Shown one piece after another: positions 28,051 to 37,763 of a stretch of DNA of 64,000 nucleotides. The DNA is taken from positions 62,001-126,000 of the forward strand of contig JABSRN010000007.1 in NCBI GenBank assembly GCA_013214025.1, given 5' to 3'. A program made the position numbers and the translations under genes. Source of the stretch: Polyangiaceae bacterium (GTDB lineage Bacteria; Myxococcota_A; Polyangia; Polyangiales; Polyangiaceae). The notes beneath the pieces were generated by a model. The model was not told the origin of the DNA. It was given only the letters and a program-made list of their open reading frames with translations, and did no database searches. The stretch's first letter is position 1; each line of letters opens with the position of its first letter.

Positions 28051-28365
28051 ATGACAGGCACAGTAATCGCAACAGGGCTCACCATAGAAGGTGAAATCAC
28101 GAGCGATGGTGAAGTGGTCGTACACGGTTCAGTCCGTGGCAGCCTCAGCAGCAATGACGCGGTTTCCATCGCCTCAGGCGGTAGCGTGGAAGCGGACATC
28201 CAAGCGGATTCCATCAGCGTAGCGGGCCAGCTCACTGGCAACGTGACCGCCACCGAGCGGGTAGACATTCAAACTGGCGGGCGCTTGATTGGCGACGTCA
28301 AAGCGTCGCGCTTGACGATCGCCGATGGCGCGTCGTTCAAGGGCAACGTCGATATGGACGTGTGA
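28051..28365 (+). CDS. Bactofilin (short)
   Basis: 104 residues, almost entirely a bactofilin (DUF583) domain: repeated short beta-strands with regular Gly/Val/Ile spacing, as in GLTIEGEITSDGEVVVHGSV and ASRLTIADGASFKGNV. Bactofilins polymerise without nucleotides into cytoskeletal filaments that position envelope machines and, in Myxococcus, ParABS and cell-shape proteins. It has no tail beyond the domain. The ATG at 28051 is preceded by GGAGACGAG. A second bactofilin gene begins 7 bases after its stop, so the two are cotranscribed and may copolymerise. Confidence 0.93.
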   Translation: MTGTVIATGLTIEGEITSDGEVVVHGSVRGSLSSNDAVSIASGGSVEADIQADSISVAGQLTGNVTATERVDIQTGGRLIGDVKASRLTIADGASFKGNVDMDV

Positions 28366-28372
28366 GTAACGA

Positions 28373-28894
28373 ATGAGTGATCAATCAGTCATCGGAGCGG
28401 GCAGCCTTGTCCGCGGTAACCTCAGCGGCGAAGGCTCCCTAGAAATAGCGGGCTCCGTCGAAGGGGACATCAGCCTCAGCGGCGACGTCAATATCGCTGA
28501 ATCTGGCAGCGTCAGCGGCTCCATCAGCGGAGCCCTCATCACTATCTCAGGCGAAGTTTCCGGAGACGTAACGAGCAGCGAAAGCATCACAGTCGACGCG
28601 AACTCTAGCGTCACCGGCGCACTCTCCGCCCCCCGAATTGGCATCGCCGAGGGCGCCGCTATCGACGGGCAGGTTCGCACGGGTGGCGGCGCGAAAGCCG
28701 CCGCTCCCCGGACTGCTGCAGCCGAAAGCGCAGCCCCCGCACGACCCGTTGCCAATCGACCGGCAGCTGCCAAACGACCGGCAGCCGCGAAGGCTACACC
28801 GAAGAAAAAGGCCGCTCAGCGTCGCCCACCACCCCCGGTCGTGCCTGCACCTCGTAAGGGCAGCAAGGCCCGCAAAAAAACGCGTCGTCGATAA
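28373..28894 (+). CDS. Bactofilin with basic Ala/Pro-rich tail
   Basis: 173 residues. Residues 1-100 are a bactofilin domain (repeats such as GSLVRGNLSGEGSLEIAGSV and GEVSGDVTSSESITV). Residues 105-173 form a low-complexity tail of Ala, Pro, Lys and Arg, ending KARKKTRRR; a positively charged tail like this could bind DNA or the inner membrane, which is an inference. In Myxococcus several bactofilins of different lengths act in one filament; the short partner lies 7 bases upstream. The following outer-membrane protein gene is 46 bases downstream. Confidence 0.93.
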   Translation: MSDQSVIGAGSLVRGNLSGEGSLEIAGSVEGDISLSGDVNIAESGSVSGSISGALITISGEVSGDVTSSESITVDANSSVTGALSAPRIGIAEGAAIDGQVRTGGGAKAAAPRTAAAESAAPARPVANRPAAAKRPAAAKATPKKKAAQRRPPPPVVPAPRKGSKARKKTRRR

Positions 28895-28940
28895 GTCACT
28901 TACCACCGGCACAGCTAGAGCAGCGGAACGGGCAGACACC

Positions 28941-29642
28941 ATGGCACAGGCAGGCTTCTTCAGTTTTCAGCTGGTCGCCCTGACTGCCGCCGGTGTGCTG
29001 CTCAGCGTTCCTAGTCATGGCGCCCAAGAAAAGGGGGAACTGTCCGAGACTGAGATCATCAGCTGGCTGGACGCATCCCCGGAAGAGAAAGCCGATCGCG
29101 AGGCGGATTTGTCCGAGGTGCCACCTCCGCCACCTCGACACCATGGCTTCACCATCGCGAGCGACATCGGTGCCCTCGGTCATCTCGGGGATCTAAAAAA
29201 CGTCAGCCCAGCCTCCCCCTGGCTGCACATGCTGGTCGGCTACGAGGTGTTCTCCTGGGCCATGGTGTTCACGAGCGCTGACGTCGCTTTTAGCGATACG
29301 TCCTACGTCGAGGGCCCCTCGCGAGCCTTCGCCATGTACGGACTGGGAGGAGGCTTTCGCCTTACAATCCCGATGTCGCAAATGGGTATTTTTGCGCAGT
29401 TCGACGCCGGCGCCGCCAAGGTTTCCCAGGATGTACTGACCACCCTTGGCTACAACAAGGCGCACGAATTCGCGCCCTATTTCGGCGGTATGCTCGGCGC
29501 GGAGTTTTATCAGATCAACCCCCGCTACGCCTTGGTCGCCCAAGGCGGTGTACGCAATCTCAACGCAGGTTTCGATAGCATCAACAGCACGCAGGTAGCC
29601 CTCGCGTGGCTCGGTTCGGCCGGCCTTCGATATACCTTTTAG
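28941..29642 (+). CDS. CglE-like outer-membrane beta-barrel protein
   Basis: 233 residues from the ATG at 28941. A signal peptide (about 1-27) is followed by an acidic, Pro-rich linker and then a beta-barrel-like domain with alternating aromatic strands (FTIASDIGALGHLGDLKNVS, then PWLHMLVGYEVFSWAMVF) that ends with the aromatic LRYTF typical of outer-membrane barrels. The pattern matches, from memory, proteins called CglE in adventurous gliding of Myxococcus; such Cgl proteins can be shared between cells. Position after two bactofilins and before the Glt-like cluster supports a motility or envelope role. The name is an inference. Confidence 0.65.
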   Translation: MAQAGFFSFQLVALTAAGVLLSVPSHGAQEKGELSETEIISWLDASPEEKADREADLSEVPPPPPRHHGFTIASDIGALGHLGDLKNVSPASPWLHMLVGYEVFSWAMVFTSADVAFSDTSYVEGPSRAFAMYGLGGGFRLTIPMSQMGIFAQFDAGAAKVSQDVLTTLGYNKAHEFAPYFGGMLGAEFYQINPRYALVAQGGVRNLNAGFDSINSTQVALAWLGSAGLRYTF

Positions 29643-29663
29643 CGGCGCCGGCTCCGAATGCCT

Positions 29664-31031
29664 CTAGCTCAAGTCACGGCGAACGACACACAGCATGAAT
29701 TTTAGGTAGCGCCCTTCCGGGTGGCAAGTCTGGATGGGGTGGTCCACCGCGTGCCCACGGTCGGCGATGATCTGCAAGCTCACCCCCGCCTCCGCGGCAG
29801 CTCGCGCCAGGCTCTGACGGAACAGCTCCGGGCTCATCTGACTGGTGCAGCTGGCAGCAGCGAAGAGGCCCCCATCCTCGGTGCACTCCAACGCGGCCCG
29901 GTGAAGGCGGTCGTAGGCCCGCTGGGCTCCTCGCAACTGGGTCTTGCGGCGAGCGAAACTTGGGGGATCCGAAATGACGATACCAAATCGTTTCTTGAGC
30001 TTCGCTTGGGCTCGCAGGTAGTCGAAGACATCCGCACAGACAGCCTCGTGGTGCTCTCCAGAGAAGCCGTTTTTTTCTAGATTGCTCGATGCGGCTCGGC
30101 TGGCGTCCTCGGCCACATCGACCGACGTGACATGGCTCGCCCCGCCCCGAAGCGCGTAGAGCGAAAACGCCCCGGTGTAAGAGAACAGATTGAGTACTTC
30201 ACAGCCATCGGCGTGCTGCTCGATGAGCTCGCGATTCTCACGATGATCGAGAAACAAACCCGTTTTTTGGCCGGACCAAAGCTCAACAGACAGGGAGAGC
30301 CCGTTCTCTCGCACCGAAAAGCGCGGTGGCGGTTCTTTACCCCACACAGAGCTGAGCCGAGGAGTCTCCTCCTCATCGCTCGCGCGACGTTTGAGCAAAA
30401 TCCCCCGCACGCCGACCACGTCACGGATCGCGTCGACCACCCAAGGCACAAGGGATTCCGTTGCCGCGCCATCACAACTGATTACAGCGAAAGGGCCGTA
30501 CACGTCCACGACGATACCCGGCAGTCTGTCACCTTCACCGGAGACCAAGCGGTAACAATCCGTACGCTCGAAATTGAGACAGCGTTGGCGTAACTGGTAG
30601 GCGGTGCGCACACGCTGCTTCAGCCAATCGCTGTCGGGCTGCTGCATCCTCGAATAGATCCGGAGAGCGATGGGAGAATCGTGATCGTACAAGGCCCATG
30701 CCATCGACCCGCCGGCGCGTACCTGTACCCAGGATCCCGTGGGAGCCGCCATGCCCACCGGCACATGATTTCTGTATACCCACGGGTGACCCGCATCGAT
30801 GGCTCCGCCCAGCGCTGCGGGCAGCACCCACGGGCCCGACTCCACCTCTCCGGTAGCCGAAGCTTGAGCGCTCAAGCCCTTCGCCGGCGCCACCTGTCTC
30901 TCAGCATTCGACGGCTTTTTCGCGGCTGGCTGAGAACGGCGCGGTCGACTATTCCTACCGGATTGCCGCGGCCCTGGCTCTGGATTCGATTTCTTAGCGC
31001 GGGCTTCCCGCCTCTTTTTTCCAGCTGCCAC
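29664..31031 (-). CDS. rlmI: RlmI-like 23S rRNA methyltransferase
   Basis: 455 residues. A basic, Ala/Pro-rich extension (about 1-65) precedes a PUA-like domain (about 70-145, HPWVYRNHV) and a Rossmann SAM-binding domain. Hallmarks are SGQKTGLFLDHRENR, VLNLFSYTGAFSLYALRGGA, ISDPPSFARRK and the AAASCTSQ motif, whose Cys would be catalytic for C5 methylation. RlmI makes m5C1962 of 23S rRNA in E. coli. The basic extension is longer than usual and may contact rRNA. It is the last gene of a long minus-strand run, 70 bases after the GltE-like gene. Confidence 0.9.
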   Translation of the reverse strand: MAAGKKRREARAKKSNPEPGPRQSGRNSRPRRSQPAAKKPSNAERQVAPAKGLSAQASATGEVESGPWVLPAALGGAIDAGHPWVYRNHVPVGMAAPTGSWVQVRAGGSMAWALYDHDSPIALRIYSRMQQPDSDWLKQRVRTAYQLRQRCLNFERTDCYRLVSGEGDRLPGIVVDVYGPFAVISCDGAATESLVPWVVDAIRDVVGVRGILLKRRASDEEETPRLSSVWGKEPPPRFSVRENGLSLSVELWSGQKTGLFLDHRENRELIEQHADGCEVLNLFSYTGAFSLYALRGGASHVTSVDVAEDASRAASSNLEKNGFSGEHHEAVCADVFDYLRAQAKLKKRFGIVISDPPSFARRKTQLRGAQRAYDRLHRAALECTEDGGLFAAASCTSQMSPELFRQSLARAAAEAGVSLQIIADRGHAVDHPIQTCHPEGRYLKFMLCVVRRDLS

Positions 31032-31101
31032 AGCCGTTTCTAGCAGAGCTGAGGGCGGTGCATAGCCCTGGCGCCTTTCAACCGCTTTTCGAGCGCTCCT
31101 G

Positions 31102-32235
31102 TTAGCGCGCAGGCTGTCCCACCCCGTCCGCTTCGCGCTGGGCCTGAGTCTTGAGCCACGCTCTAGCGCCCGGGCGTGCCGGATGGGACTCCCGGGACTT
31201 TTTTAGAAACTGCGTGTACAGCTTCTTGGCGTCAGCGGGGTTGTCGAGGAAATCCGCGTACAACACAGCCAGATTATGGGTGGCCGCTACATGCCCGGGT
31301 CGTCGGGCGAGAATGCCCTTGAGCAAGGACTCGGCTTCTCGGTACGATTCGGTCTTGTCTCGGGCCCCTTGGCCCCGCAACGCTGCTGCCAGCCCCAAAG
31401 TGGCTTCCTCTCCATCGGGCTCCACCTCTAAAACCGCGCGAAAATGCGGGACCGCAGCGTCGTAAACCCCCGCCTGTACCAACACCATTCCCATATTCAG
31501 CCGAGCCGTCGTGTCCTTTGAGTCCAGGGACGACGCCTTCGCGAAGTGATGAAAGGCCACGGCGTCGTCGCCTTGATGCAGCGCGATCATCGCTGCCGTG
31601 CGCTCCGCCGTCGCTGTCTTTGGCTCTGCCTTAAGCGCCTCTTCGCTGAGCAATTTCGCTGTGTCAACTTCATCCTGCTCCAGATAGGACATCGCCATCT
31701 CTGCGAGAGCGTTGGAGTCTCGGGAACGCCGCAGCAACACTTGCCGCGCCTGCTCGATAGCCTCCGGGATGCGACCCGCCTCGCGGAAGGCACTCACCAA
31801 CGCCGTCCGGGCCGTCAGAGCTTCCGGGGCTGATTTAACGAAACCCTCCAATGCTTTGACGGCACCCTTCGGATCGCCGGCACGACGCCGAACCTCAGCC
31901 AAGGCCACCACAACGTCCTCCGCGTTCGGCGCCAACTTGACCGCTCCCGCCAGGTGACGTTCCGCGGATTCTAGTTCACCGCGCTCCGCGAGCAGCACGC
32001 CCAAGTTATATTGCGCCTCCCACAATTGAGGGTCGGCCTTCACGGCTTCGGTGAAGAGGCTTTCCGCTCGTTTGCGCCCATCCGGCTGTTGCGCCGCCTC
32101 GACGCCTCGAACCATCTTGGAGAGGGCGCTCGCGTTCACCACCGCCAGCGTCGGCGCCTGGACAGTGCTGGCACTGCCGCCACAGCCGGCGCCTAACAAG
32201 GCGCCCACCAGGATTGAGGCTCGACACCACTTCAT
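31102..32235 (-). CDS. GltE-like TPR lipoprotein
   Basis: 377 residues. The signal peptide ends in the lipobox LGAGC (Cys18), giving a lipid-anchored protein. The rest is about eight tetratricopeptide repeats, for example EAQYNLGVLLAERGELESAE, ALAEMAMSYLEQDEVDTAK and TARLNMGMVLVQAGVYDAAV. In Myxococcus the TPR lipoprotein GltE (AglT) works with GltD in adventurous gliding. The ATG overlaps the stop of the GltD-like gene (ATGA), so the two are translationally coupled. Generic TPR content means the assignment rests on context. Role in gliding is an inference. Confidence 0.7.
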   Translation of the reverse strand: MKWCRASILVGALLGAGCGGSASTVQAPTLAVVNASALSKMVRGVEAAQQPDGRKRAESLFTEAVKADPQLWEAQYNLGVLLAERGELESAERHLAGAVKLAPNAEDVVVALAEVRRRAGDPKGAVKALEGFVKSAPEALTARTALVSAFREAGRIPEAIEQARQVLLRRSRDSNALAEMAMSYLEQDEVDTAKLLSEEALKAEPKTATAERTAAMIALHQGDDAVAFHHFAKASSLDSKDTTARLNMGMVLVQAGVYDAAVPHFRAVLEVEPDGEEATLGLAAALRGQGARDKTESYREAESLLKGILARRPGHVAATHNLAVLYADFLDNPADAKKLYTQFLKKSRESHPARPGARAWLKTQAQREADGVGQPAR

Positions 32236-35200
32236 GGCGTCGCTCCTCCGGCGGCCTTCGGCGCCGCTTTCGCCCCAAGCTTCGACCCAACAGCGCCACC
32301 GTTCTTCTTAGCGCTCACCTCCCTCGAGCTCTCTGGCTCGGCTTCGCCAGAGCCTGCCTCGTCCTTGTCGGGCTCATCCGACTTCAGAGCTTTCACTCGA
32401 AACTTCGCGCTGGCGCCGTTCTTGGCGCGGCGCGACGACTCGATAAGCACAGGAAAGGGCCTAGGTCCGCGAGAGCGCAGGCCGAAACCCACCTCTTTGA
32501 GCGGCGGATACATTTCCGTGTTCAAGCGACCGAGGGCCTCACGCATCTTGGCGGTCCACTGATTAAAAATACCGAGCTCGATGGCCTTGTCCCACCCACT
32601 CTCATAGGCCTCGATGCTGCGTTCCTCGATGGGAATCACGAACTCGTCGATTTGCTGCATATAGAGGTCCTGCTGCACCGGCGACAAATTCGCCGGTGCG
32701 GGCGAGTCCAGCAGCGCCTGAGAGAAGGTCTCGTAAGTCACACCAATTTGATAGAGCGCTGCGGTGGTCCACTCCGCCACGCCAATCTTCGCTGTGTCCA
32801 GGAAGCTGTTCGCCGACTTCTTCAACAGGGCAGCCTTCTTCTTGAGACGTGTCTTGAGCATTTTCACGTCGCCTTCTATTTTGACCGCCTTGTACTCCTC
32901 CAAAATTCGTTCGCCCTGCATGTAGCGGGCCTTGGCTGCGAAGTACTTGCCGTCATCGCTCAACTTGCCCTTGTAGATTTGATAGTTCTGCATGGCGCGC
33001 GTCAACGCGCTGCTCGCCCCTCGTCCGTCTTTCAAGCGGATGCGAACCGTGGCGAGACGAACCAAGGCTTCGATGCGCGCGTTGGATGATTTCGCCGACC
33101 GGGAGTAGCGATTGTAGAGTTTCTCGGCGTCCTTCCAGTGCTCGGCCTTCTCGTGAGCCTTGCCCATGACAAATACGACCTGGTCGGTGTCTTCTCCGCG
33201 CGCGTAAACACCTTTGTAGCGATTGCCCGCCTCGATAGCGCGCGAGTGCTCCCCCACCGCCGCGTGAAGCAGCACCGCGTTGAATGCCGCGGCTTTGTGG
33301 TGGTCACTCTTGCGCCACGTCCGCGCCAAAACATCGTGATAGGCGGCGGCCTCGGAGAACAGCCCCACGGATTGAAACGCCGTCGCGGCAATCCAAACGC
33401 CTTGCGGCGCTTCGGGCCGGTTCTTGTGATGCTCGATGAGCAGCTGAACCGCCTCTTTGAGCGCCACCATATTCGCCGCGCGTCGAGCCTCAATCTCGGC
33501 GTTGACCGCAGCCTGCGCCGCCCTGGGCTCCTTGGGAAACTCGCGAGCCGCGCGCAGATACGCATCCGATGCCTTCGCGTGTTTTCCGGCGTTTGCGAAT
33601 TGCTCCCCTTGCTTGAACACCGCCTCAACGATGAAACCCACGAGACGCTTCTGAGCCGACGGCTCTTGGAATGCAGGGGCGGATTTGAGCCGGCGAGCCC
33701 AAACTTCGATATTTTCGTAGTCGGCACTCTTGTTGAACGAATCGAGAATCAACTCACCGGCACCCTTGGTGTACTGGCTGTTCGGATACCTCTCCAGCAG
33801 TAGGCCCCACTGGCGTACGGCGGGGTCATAAACTTCGTAGTCATAGTAGAGCTTACCCTGCCGAAACAGCAGCGCCGGCACGTCTTTGTCATTGGGGTAC
33901 GACTTGACGTAGAGCTCCATCGCTTGAGTGAGCTTCTTGTCGGTAGGGCTCTCCTTGGAGCTCTTCCCGGCCTTCTTCGCCAGCTCAAATTCCTTCTGGC
34001 GAGCCCCCTCCAATGACGCGATAGCATTGTACAAGGCGTCCTTGGAATACTTGCTGCGCGGATTGATACGTACCGCCGCCATATAGGCGTCTGCCGCTCG
34101 GAGACCGTTGCCGAGGTGATAGAACTGGATCTCGCCTAGATTGAAGTAGGCTTCGTAAGCCCTGGGGCTTTTATCGAATTGGGCGACGTAGACGTAATAC
34201 AAGCGTGCCGCCGCGACGTACTCCGCACGGCTCTTCTTGTCGGCCTGAGCCTTGGCGTGCAGACCCACCGCGTCCTGGAACAGCTGCTTTTCGATGACCG
34301 TGGCCGCCTTCTTCAGCTGCTTCGCTGACTGCGTCTGGGTCCAGGCGCTCTTCTTGACACCGCGCTTCGTCTGACTCTTAGAGGGAACGGTGAAGCCAGC
34401 CAGAGTTTGCTGATAACTGGCTTCTAGCTTCTCCCACTCCTCCATTGTCGAATAGCCCATCGCCACTGCGAGGGAGAACTTGTACGCGTCCGGCGCGGTG
34501 GGCTCCAACTTGAGCAACAGCTTGTAGGCTTCCACACCGCGTTCGTAATGGGCCTGATCGTAAAACGCCGACGCCAGTGCGCGCACGATGCGGCCGGCGA
34601 ATTTTTCCCCGCCCGCTTTTTCCAAAAAACGATGCATGTCGTCAGCGGAGTTCTTCTCGTCCTCGACAAACACTGCGACCAGATTCTTCAGGGCTTCGGC
34701 CTGAAGCTCTTCCAGCTCGTCTATCTTTTTCTGGGATAGCTTGTTGCCGGTTTCCGTCGCCTGGAACACGACGAGGAAGCGGCGAGCCGCCTCGTCCGTC
34801 TGGCCCAGCCGCCAAAGACACCAGGCGCTCTTGAAGAGCGCCAGCTCGTAGAGATCGGATCCCTTGAAGCTGAGAACTTTCTCGTACTCACCCAACGCCG
34901 CCTCGTAATCGGGAAAGTCCTTTGTGAACTCCGACTCGGCACGAATCATGTGGGCGTCGGGGACAAACTTACTCTTAGGAAACCACGCCAGGATCTTGTT
35001 AAAGCGATCCAGAGACTCGGCCATCTTGCCTTCTTCGGTCGCCAAGAATCCGTCTACGTAGAGCGCCAAGTCGTAATCCGGAAAATCCTTATGCTCCCTG
35101 AGTACCTGGGCGAAGCGACGCCTCGGGCTCCCGTACTTAGGATGGGGGGGGGCGCCTCGACCGTCCGCCGGCAACTTTTCCCAGCGTTCGAAGTCCACCA

Positions 35201-35687
35201 GAAACTGATCCCGCGCCGCTTCCCACTCCAACTCTCCTAGGCGAAGCAGTGCCTCGGGCAACTCGGTTTCTGTCTTGGGTGTTTCGTCAACGAAGAGGGT
35301 CAGCAATCGGATGGCTTCGAGGCGAAGCTTTTTTGCATGCGTCAGATTACGAGTAATTCGCCGCTCGATCTTGCGTTCCAAGCTGGCCCGGAGAACCTTC
35401 GGAATTTGGTGGGCCACGCGTTTCGAGGCCTTGGCTCGCTTCTTCGCGGTGGCTCGCTGTGACACCGTGGGTCGCTCAATCTTCCCCAACTTTCGTTCGC
35501 TGACGTTATTTCTGGACGAGCCGCTAGTCAGCTGAAGTTCTGAGGCAGCGTCCGTCTTGCCCTCCGCGGTGGACGACAGCAGTAGGCTGAGGGGGAGCAG
35601 CCACAATACAGGCAGCAGAAATCGAGCGGGCAGCAGAAACCGCGCCGACATCGGAGCATGGGTGCCACATCGAATCATCGCTCTCAT
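32232..35687 (-). CDS. GltD/AgmU-like giant TPR protein
   Basis: 1151 residues from the ATG at 35687, which overlaps the stop of the upstream gene (ATGA) and is preceded by GAGG. A long N-terminal hydrophobic segment (about 12-38) should export it. More than ten TPR units follow, and the end carries DEFVIPIEERSIEAYESGWD and KAIELGIFNQWTAKMREALG, which fits my memory of the conserved C-terminus of GltD/AgmU, a periplasmic scaffold of the Myxococcus gliding machine. The last 90 residues are a charged, Ala-rich tail. Some N-terminal basic repeats (RATAKKRAKASKRV) are also present. Confidence 0.72.
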   Translation of the reverse strand: MRAMIRCGTHAPMSARFLLPARFLLPVLWLLPLSLLLSSTAEGKTDAASELQLTSGSSRNNVSERKLGKIERPTVSQRATAKKRAKASKRVAHQIPKVLRASLERKIERRITRNLTHAKKLRLEAIRLLTLFVDETPKTETELPEALLRLGELEWEAARDQFLVDFERWEKLPADGRGAPPHPKYGSPRRRFAQVLREHKDFPDYDLALYVDGFLATEEGKMAESLDRFNKILAWFPKSKFVPDAHMIRAESEFTKDFPDYEAALGEYEKVLSFKGSDLYELALFKSAWCLWRLGQTDEAARRFLVVFQATETGNKLSQKKIDELEELQAEALKNLVAVFVEDEKNSADDMHRFLEKAGGEKFAGRIVRALASAFYDQAHYERGVEAYKLLLKLEPTAPDAYKFSLAVAMGYSTMEEWEKLEASYQQTLAGFTVPSKSQTKRGVKKSAWTQTQSAKQLKKAATVIEKQLFQDAVGLHAKAQADKKSRAEYVAAARLYYVYVAQFDKSPRAYEAYFNLGEIQFYHLGNGLRAADAYMAAVRINPRSKYSKDALYNAIASLEGARQKEFELAKKAGKSSKESPTDKKLTQAMELYVKSYPNDKDVPALLFRQGKLYYDYEVYDPAVRQWGLLLERYPNSQYTKGAGELILDSFNKSADYENIEVWARRLKSAPAFQEPSAQKRLVGFIVEAVFKQGEQFANAGKHAKASDAYLRAAREFPKEPRAAQAAVNAEIEARRAANMVALKEAVQLLIEHHKNRPEAPQGVWIAATAFQSVGLFSEAAAYHDVLARTWRKSDHHKAAAFNAVLLHAAVGEHSRAIEAGNRYKGVYARGEDTDQVVFVMGKAHEKAEHWKDAEKLYNRYSRSAKSSNARIEALVRLATVRIRLKDGRGASSALTRAMQNYQIYKGKLSDDGKYFAAKARYMQGERILEEYKAVKIEGDVKMLKTRLKKKAALLKKSANSFLDTAKIGVAEWTTAALYQIGVTYETFSQALLDSPAPANLSPVQQDLYMQQIDEFVIPIEERSIEAYESGWDKAIELGIFNQWTAKMREALGRLNTEMYPPLKEVGFGLRSRGPRPFPVLIESSRRAKNGASAKFRVKALKSDEPDKDEAGSGEAEPESSREVSAKKNGGAVGSKLGAKAAPKAAGGATP

Positions 35688-37750
35688 CGGAGCCCCTCGC
35701 CACCCACGTACTCGTCCGCCCAATCTTCTCCATCGAAGGGCCAGTACTCTTCGTCCGGCTGTAGATACCGAGCCGCATCCAGCGAGTCCACCGCCCCGCG
35801 AGGCAAGAAGCCCTGGGACAACGCGTCTATCTCGACTTCCAGAGCTCGCTTCTTGCCGAGCACCGTTTCGATGCGTCCGAGGCGGGCGCGACGTAACAAT
35901 CGAGACAGACGCAAATCGAGCCTCCCCAAGGCTTCCCGAGCTAAGGTTTCCTGGTCGAGGATGAGCTGGCGTCGGAGCTGTCGACCCTCGGCATACAGGG
36001 CGCTGGCTCGCTCGCGATCTTGCCCCACCAAAGCCGGCAAGTCTTTGCCCTTCGCTCCCGACTTCGTCGCGGCGGCTTGCACGTGACTCTTGAGGTTCCG
36101 TTGGCGGGTTTCCAATTTGGCGAGCGCTGTCCGTAGCTCGGACGTCTTCTTCTTGTTCGCGGCGGTCTGGTTCTGCTCCAGTGCGCGCAGCAACGAGCGG
36201 ACCTCTCGCAGCTGGGCAGACGCCACATCGAGCCTCTCCAACTCGGAGCCAGCCAGTGCCTCATCGGATCGAGGGCGTAACTCTTTGGGCGTCGCTAGGC
36301 GCCGCCCCACGTCGTCCAGCTCCGTCATGGAACGGCGCAAACCACTCAGCTGGTGATCCAATTGCGCCAACCGCTGGGCCTTCTTGGAATAATCCGCCTC
36401 TACGCGGAGCAATCCACCCAAGGCCCTCGCTTCCGCAGCCGACAATCCCGTGCCCGCCTCTGCAGGATCCGTCGACGCACGGATGGCTTCGACCAACTCC
36501 CGCAATGCGCCCGGATCCTTCGCCAACTTCCGAGCCGCATCGCGCGCGGGTTCATACTCCTCGATGAAGCCGCGAAGTTTCTTGTCCGCGGCCGGGAACT
36601 CACACATCGCGAGATCGAGATAGGCGGCAAACACCTGCACCTCATCAGCGTACACATGATCCTCGAAGGCCGTGAGCTCGTCGAGTAAGTCTCGAGCCCC
36701 CCGGTAGTCTTTGGCTTCGTAGCGGCTGGTGGCAGATTCGTAGAGAGCTTCCGGGAACCGCTCGGAGTCGGCCGGAACCAGATAGTAGTAGTAGCGGGAA
36801 TCGCCGAAACGATATTGCTCGTGGGCAACCCTCCCCAAGCCGAGTCTCGATAGATCTCGAATCTGAAAGAACTTCGTCCCTCCATACAGCGGCGCCAGCT
36901 TCGGCGTCTTCTTCGGATCAGCGACTTTGCAGAACAGCTGCTCGCCCTGTTTGAACTGTTTTTTTGCAACGCGAATCAGCGCCGAACGATAGGTGGCCTG
37001 CGCCCAGAAGCGACTCACCAGGGAAACAGAAGCGTATCGCTTGAGCGCGCGCTTTTCATCCCCGCCAGCTTCCGCGACTCGGCCCGCCAAGTAGGCGACA
37101 TCCCCGGTCAGCTCCTTGGGCGCGTCACCCGGCACCCCTTTGAGATCGTCGAGCATCATCGCGCCATGATCGGTCGCAAGGCCCAAGTCCACTAGCGATC
37201 GCACCGCTCGCCGATACCAGGTATCGAGTTTCTTGGAAGTGAGCAAGGGCAACAGATAGCCGCGCGCCGGGCCCAGCGCCCCGGATCGCCCCAAGGTATC
37301 GCCAAGAAGAAACAACGCGGCTCGCCCCTCGTCAAATTTGGCGAAGGGCTCGAAACGTTTGTCCTCAATCAGGTACACCAAGTCGCCGACGGCCTCATCG
37401 GTACGCCCACTGTTGAGGTGCTGTTCCACCCGGCTGATCGATTCCTGAAGGAGCTGACGGTTCAGCTTAGCGCTTGTCCCCAGTCGCCGCTTCTTGAGTG
37501 CCGCCTGATAGGCGCGCATGGTCGAAGCACGGGTGTCTCGTCCGATTTTCACGTCGCTTTTAGGCTCTTCGGCGCTCTCGATAGACACCTCAACGGCTTC
37601 CGTCGCGGCTGATTCGGCATCACCCTCAGAGGCCGATGCCGCAGCGGACTCAGCTGGGCTGTTTTCAGCATCGGGCTGAGCTCCCACCGGCAGGGACCAG
37701 CCAAAAGAGAGACCGAGCGCAACCGCAGTAACAGAAAGGATCCGGTACAT
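35684..37750 (-). CDS. GltC-like periplasmic TPR protein
   Basis: 688 residues with a signal peptide (about 1-24, ending VGAQP). A short acidic, Ala-rich stretch is followed by helical repeats (DARKLAKDPGALRELVEAI, YESATSRYEAKDYRGARDLL) and a coiled-coil region (about 445-640, with ELERLDVASAQLREVRSLLR). GltC of Myxococcus is a TPR protein of the outer-membrane part of the gliding complex and I believe this is its relative, from gene order and size. It is 13 bases after the upstream periplasmic protein gene and overlaps the GltD-like gene by 4 bases. Confidence 0.68.
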   Translation of the reverse strand: MYRILSVTAVALGLSFGWSLPVGAQPDAENSPAESAAASASEGDAESAATEAVEVSIESAEEPKSDVKIGRDTRASTMRAYQAALKKRRLGTSAKLNRQLLQESISRVEQHLNSGRTDEAVGDLVYLIEDKRFEPFAKFDEGRAALFLLGDTLGRSGALGPARGYLLPLLTSKKLDTWYRRAVRSLVDLGLATDHGAMMLDDLKGVPGDAPKELTGDVAYLAGRVAEAGGDEKRALKRYASVSLVSRFWAQATYRSALIRVAKKQFKQGEQLFCKVADPKKTPKLAPLYGGTKFFQIRDLSRLGLGRVAHEQYRFGDSRYYYYLVPADSERFPEALYESATSRYEAKDYRGARDLLDELTAFEDHVYADEVQVFAAYLDLAMCEFPAADKKLRGFIEEYEPARDAARKLAKDPGALRELVEAIRASTDPAEAGTGLSAAEARALGGLLRVEADYSKKAQRLAQLDHQLSGLRRSMTELDDVGRRLATPKELRPRSDEALAGSELERLDVASAQLREVRSLLRALEQNQTAANKKKTSELRTALAKLETRQRNLKSHVQAAATKSGAKGKDLPALVGQDRERASALYAEGRQLRRQLILDQETLAREALGRLDLRLSRLLRRARLGRIETVLGKKRALEVEIDALSQGFLPRGAVDSLDAARYLQPDEEYWPFDGEDWADEYVGGEGLR

Positions 37751-37763
37751 CCGATGAAACCTC

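Noticed and set aside
32214-33089. 291-codon plus-strand frame opposite the GltD-like gene
   Set aside because: It is the antisense shadow of a clearly coding TPR gene and shows no domain of its own.
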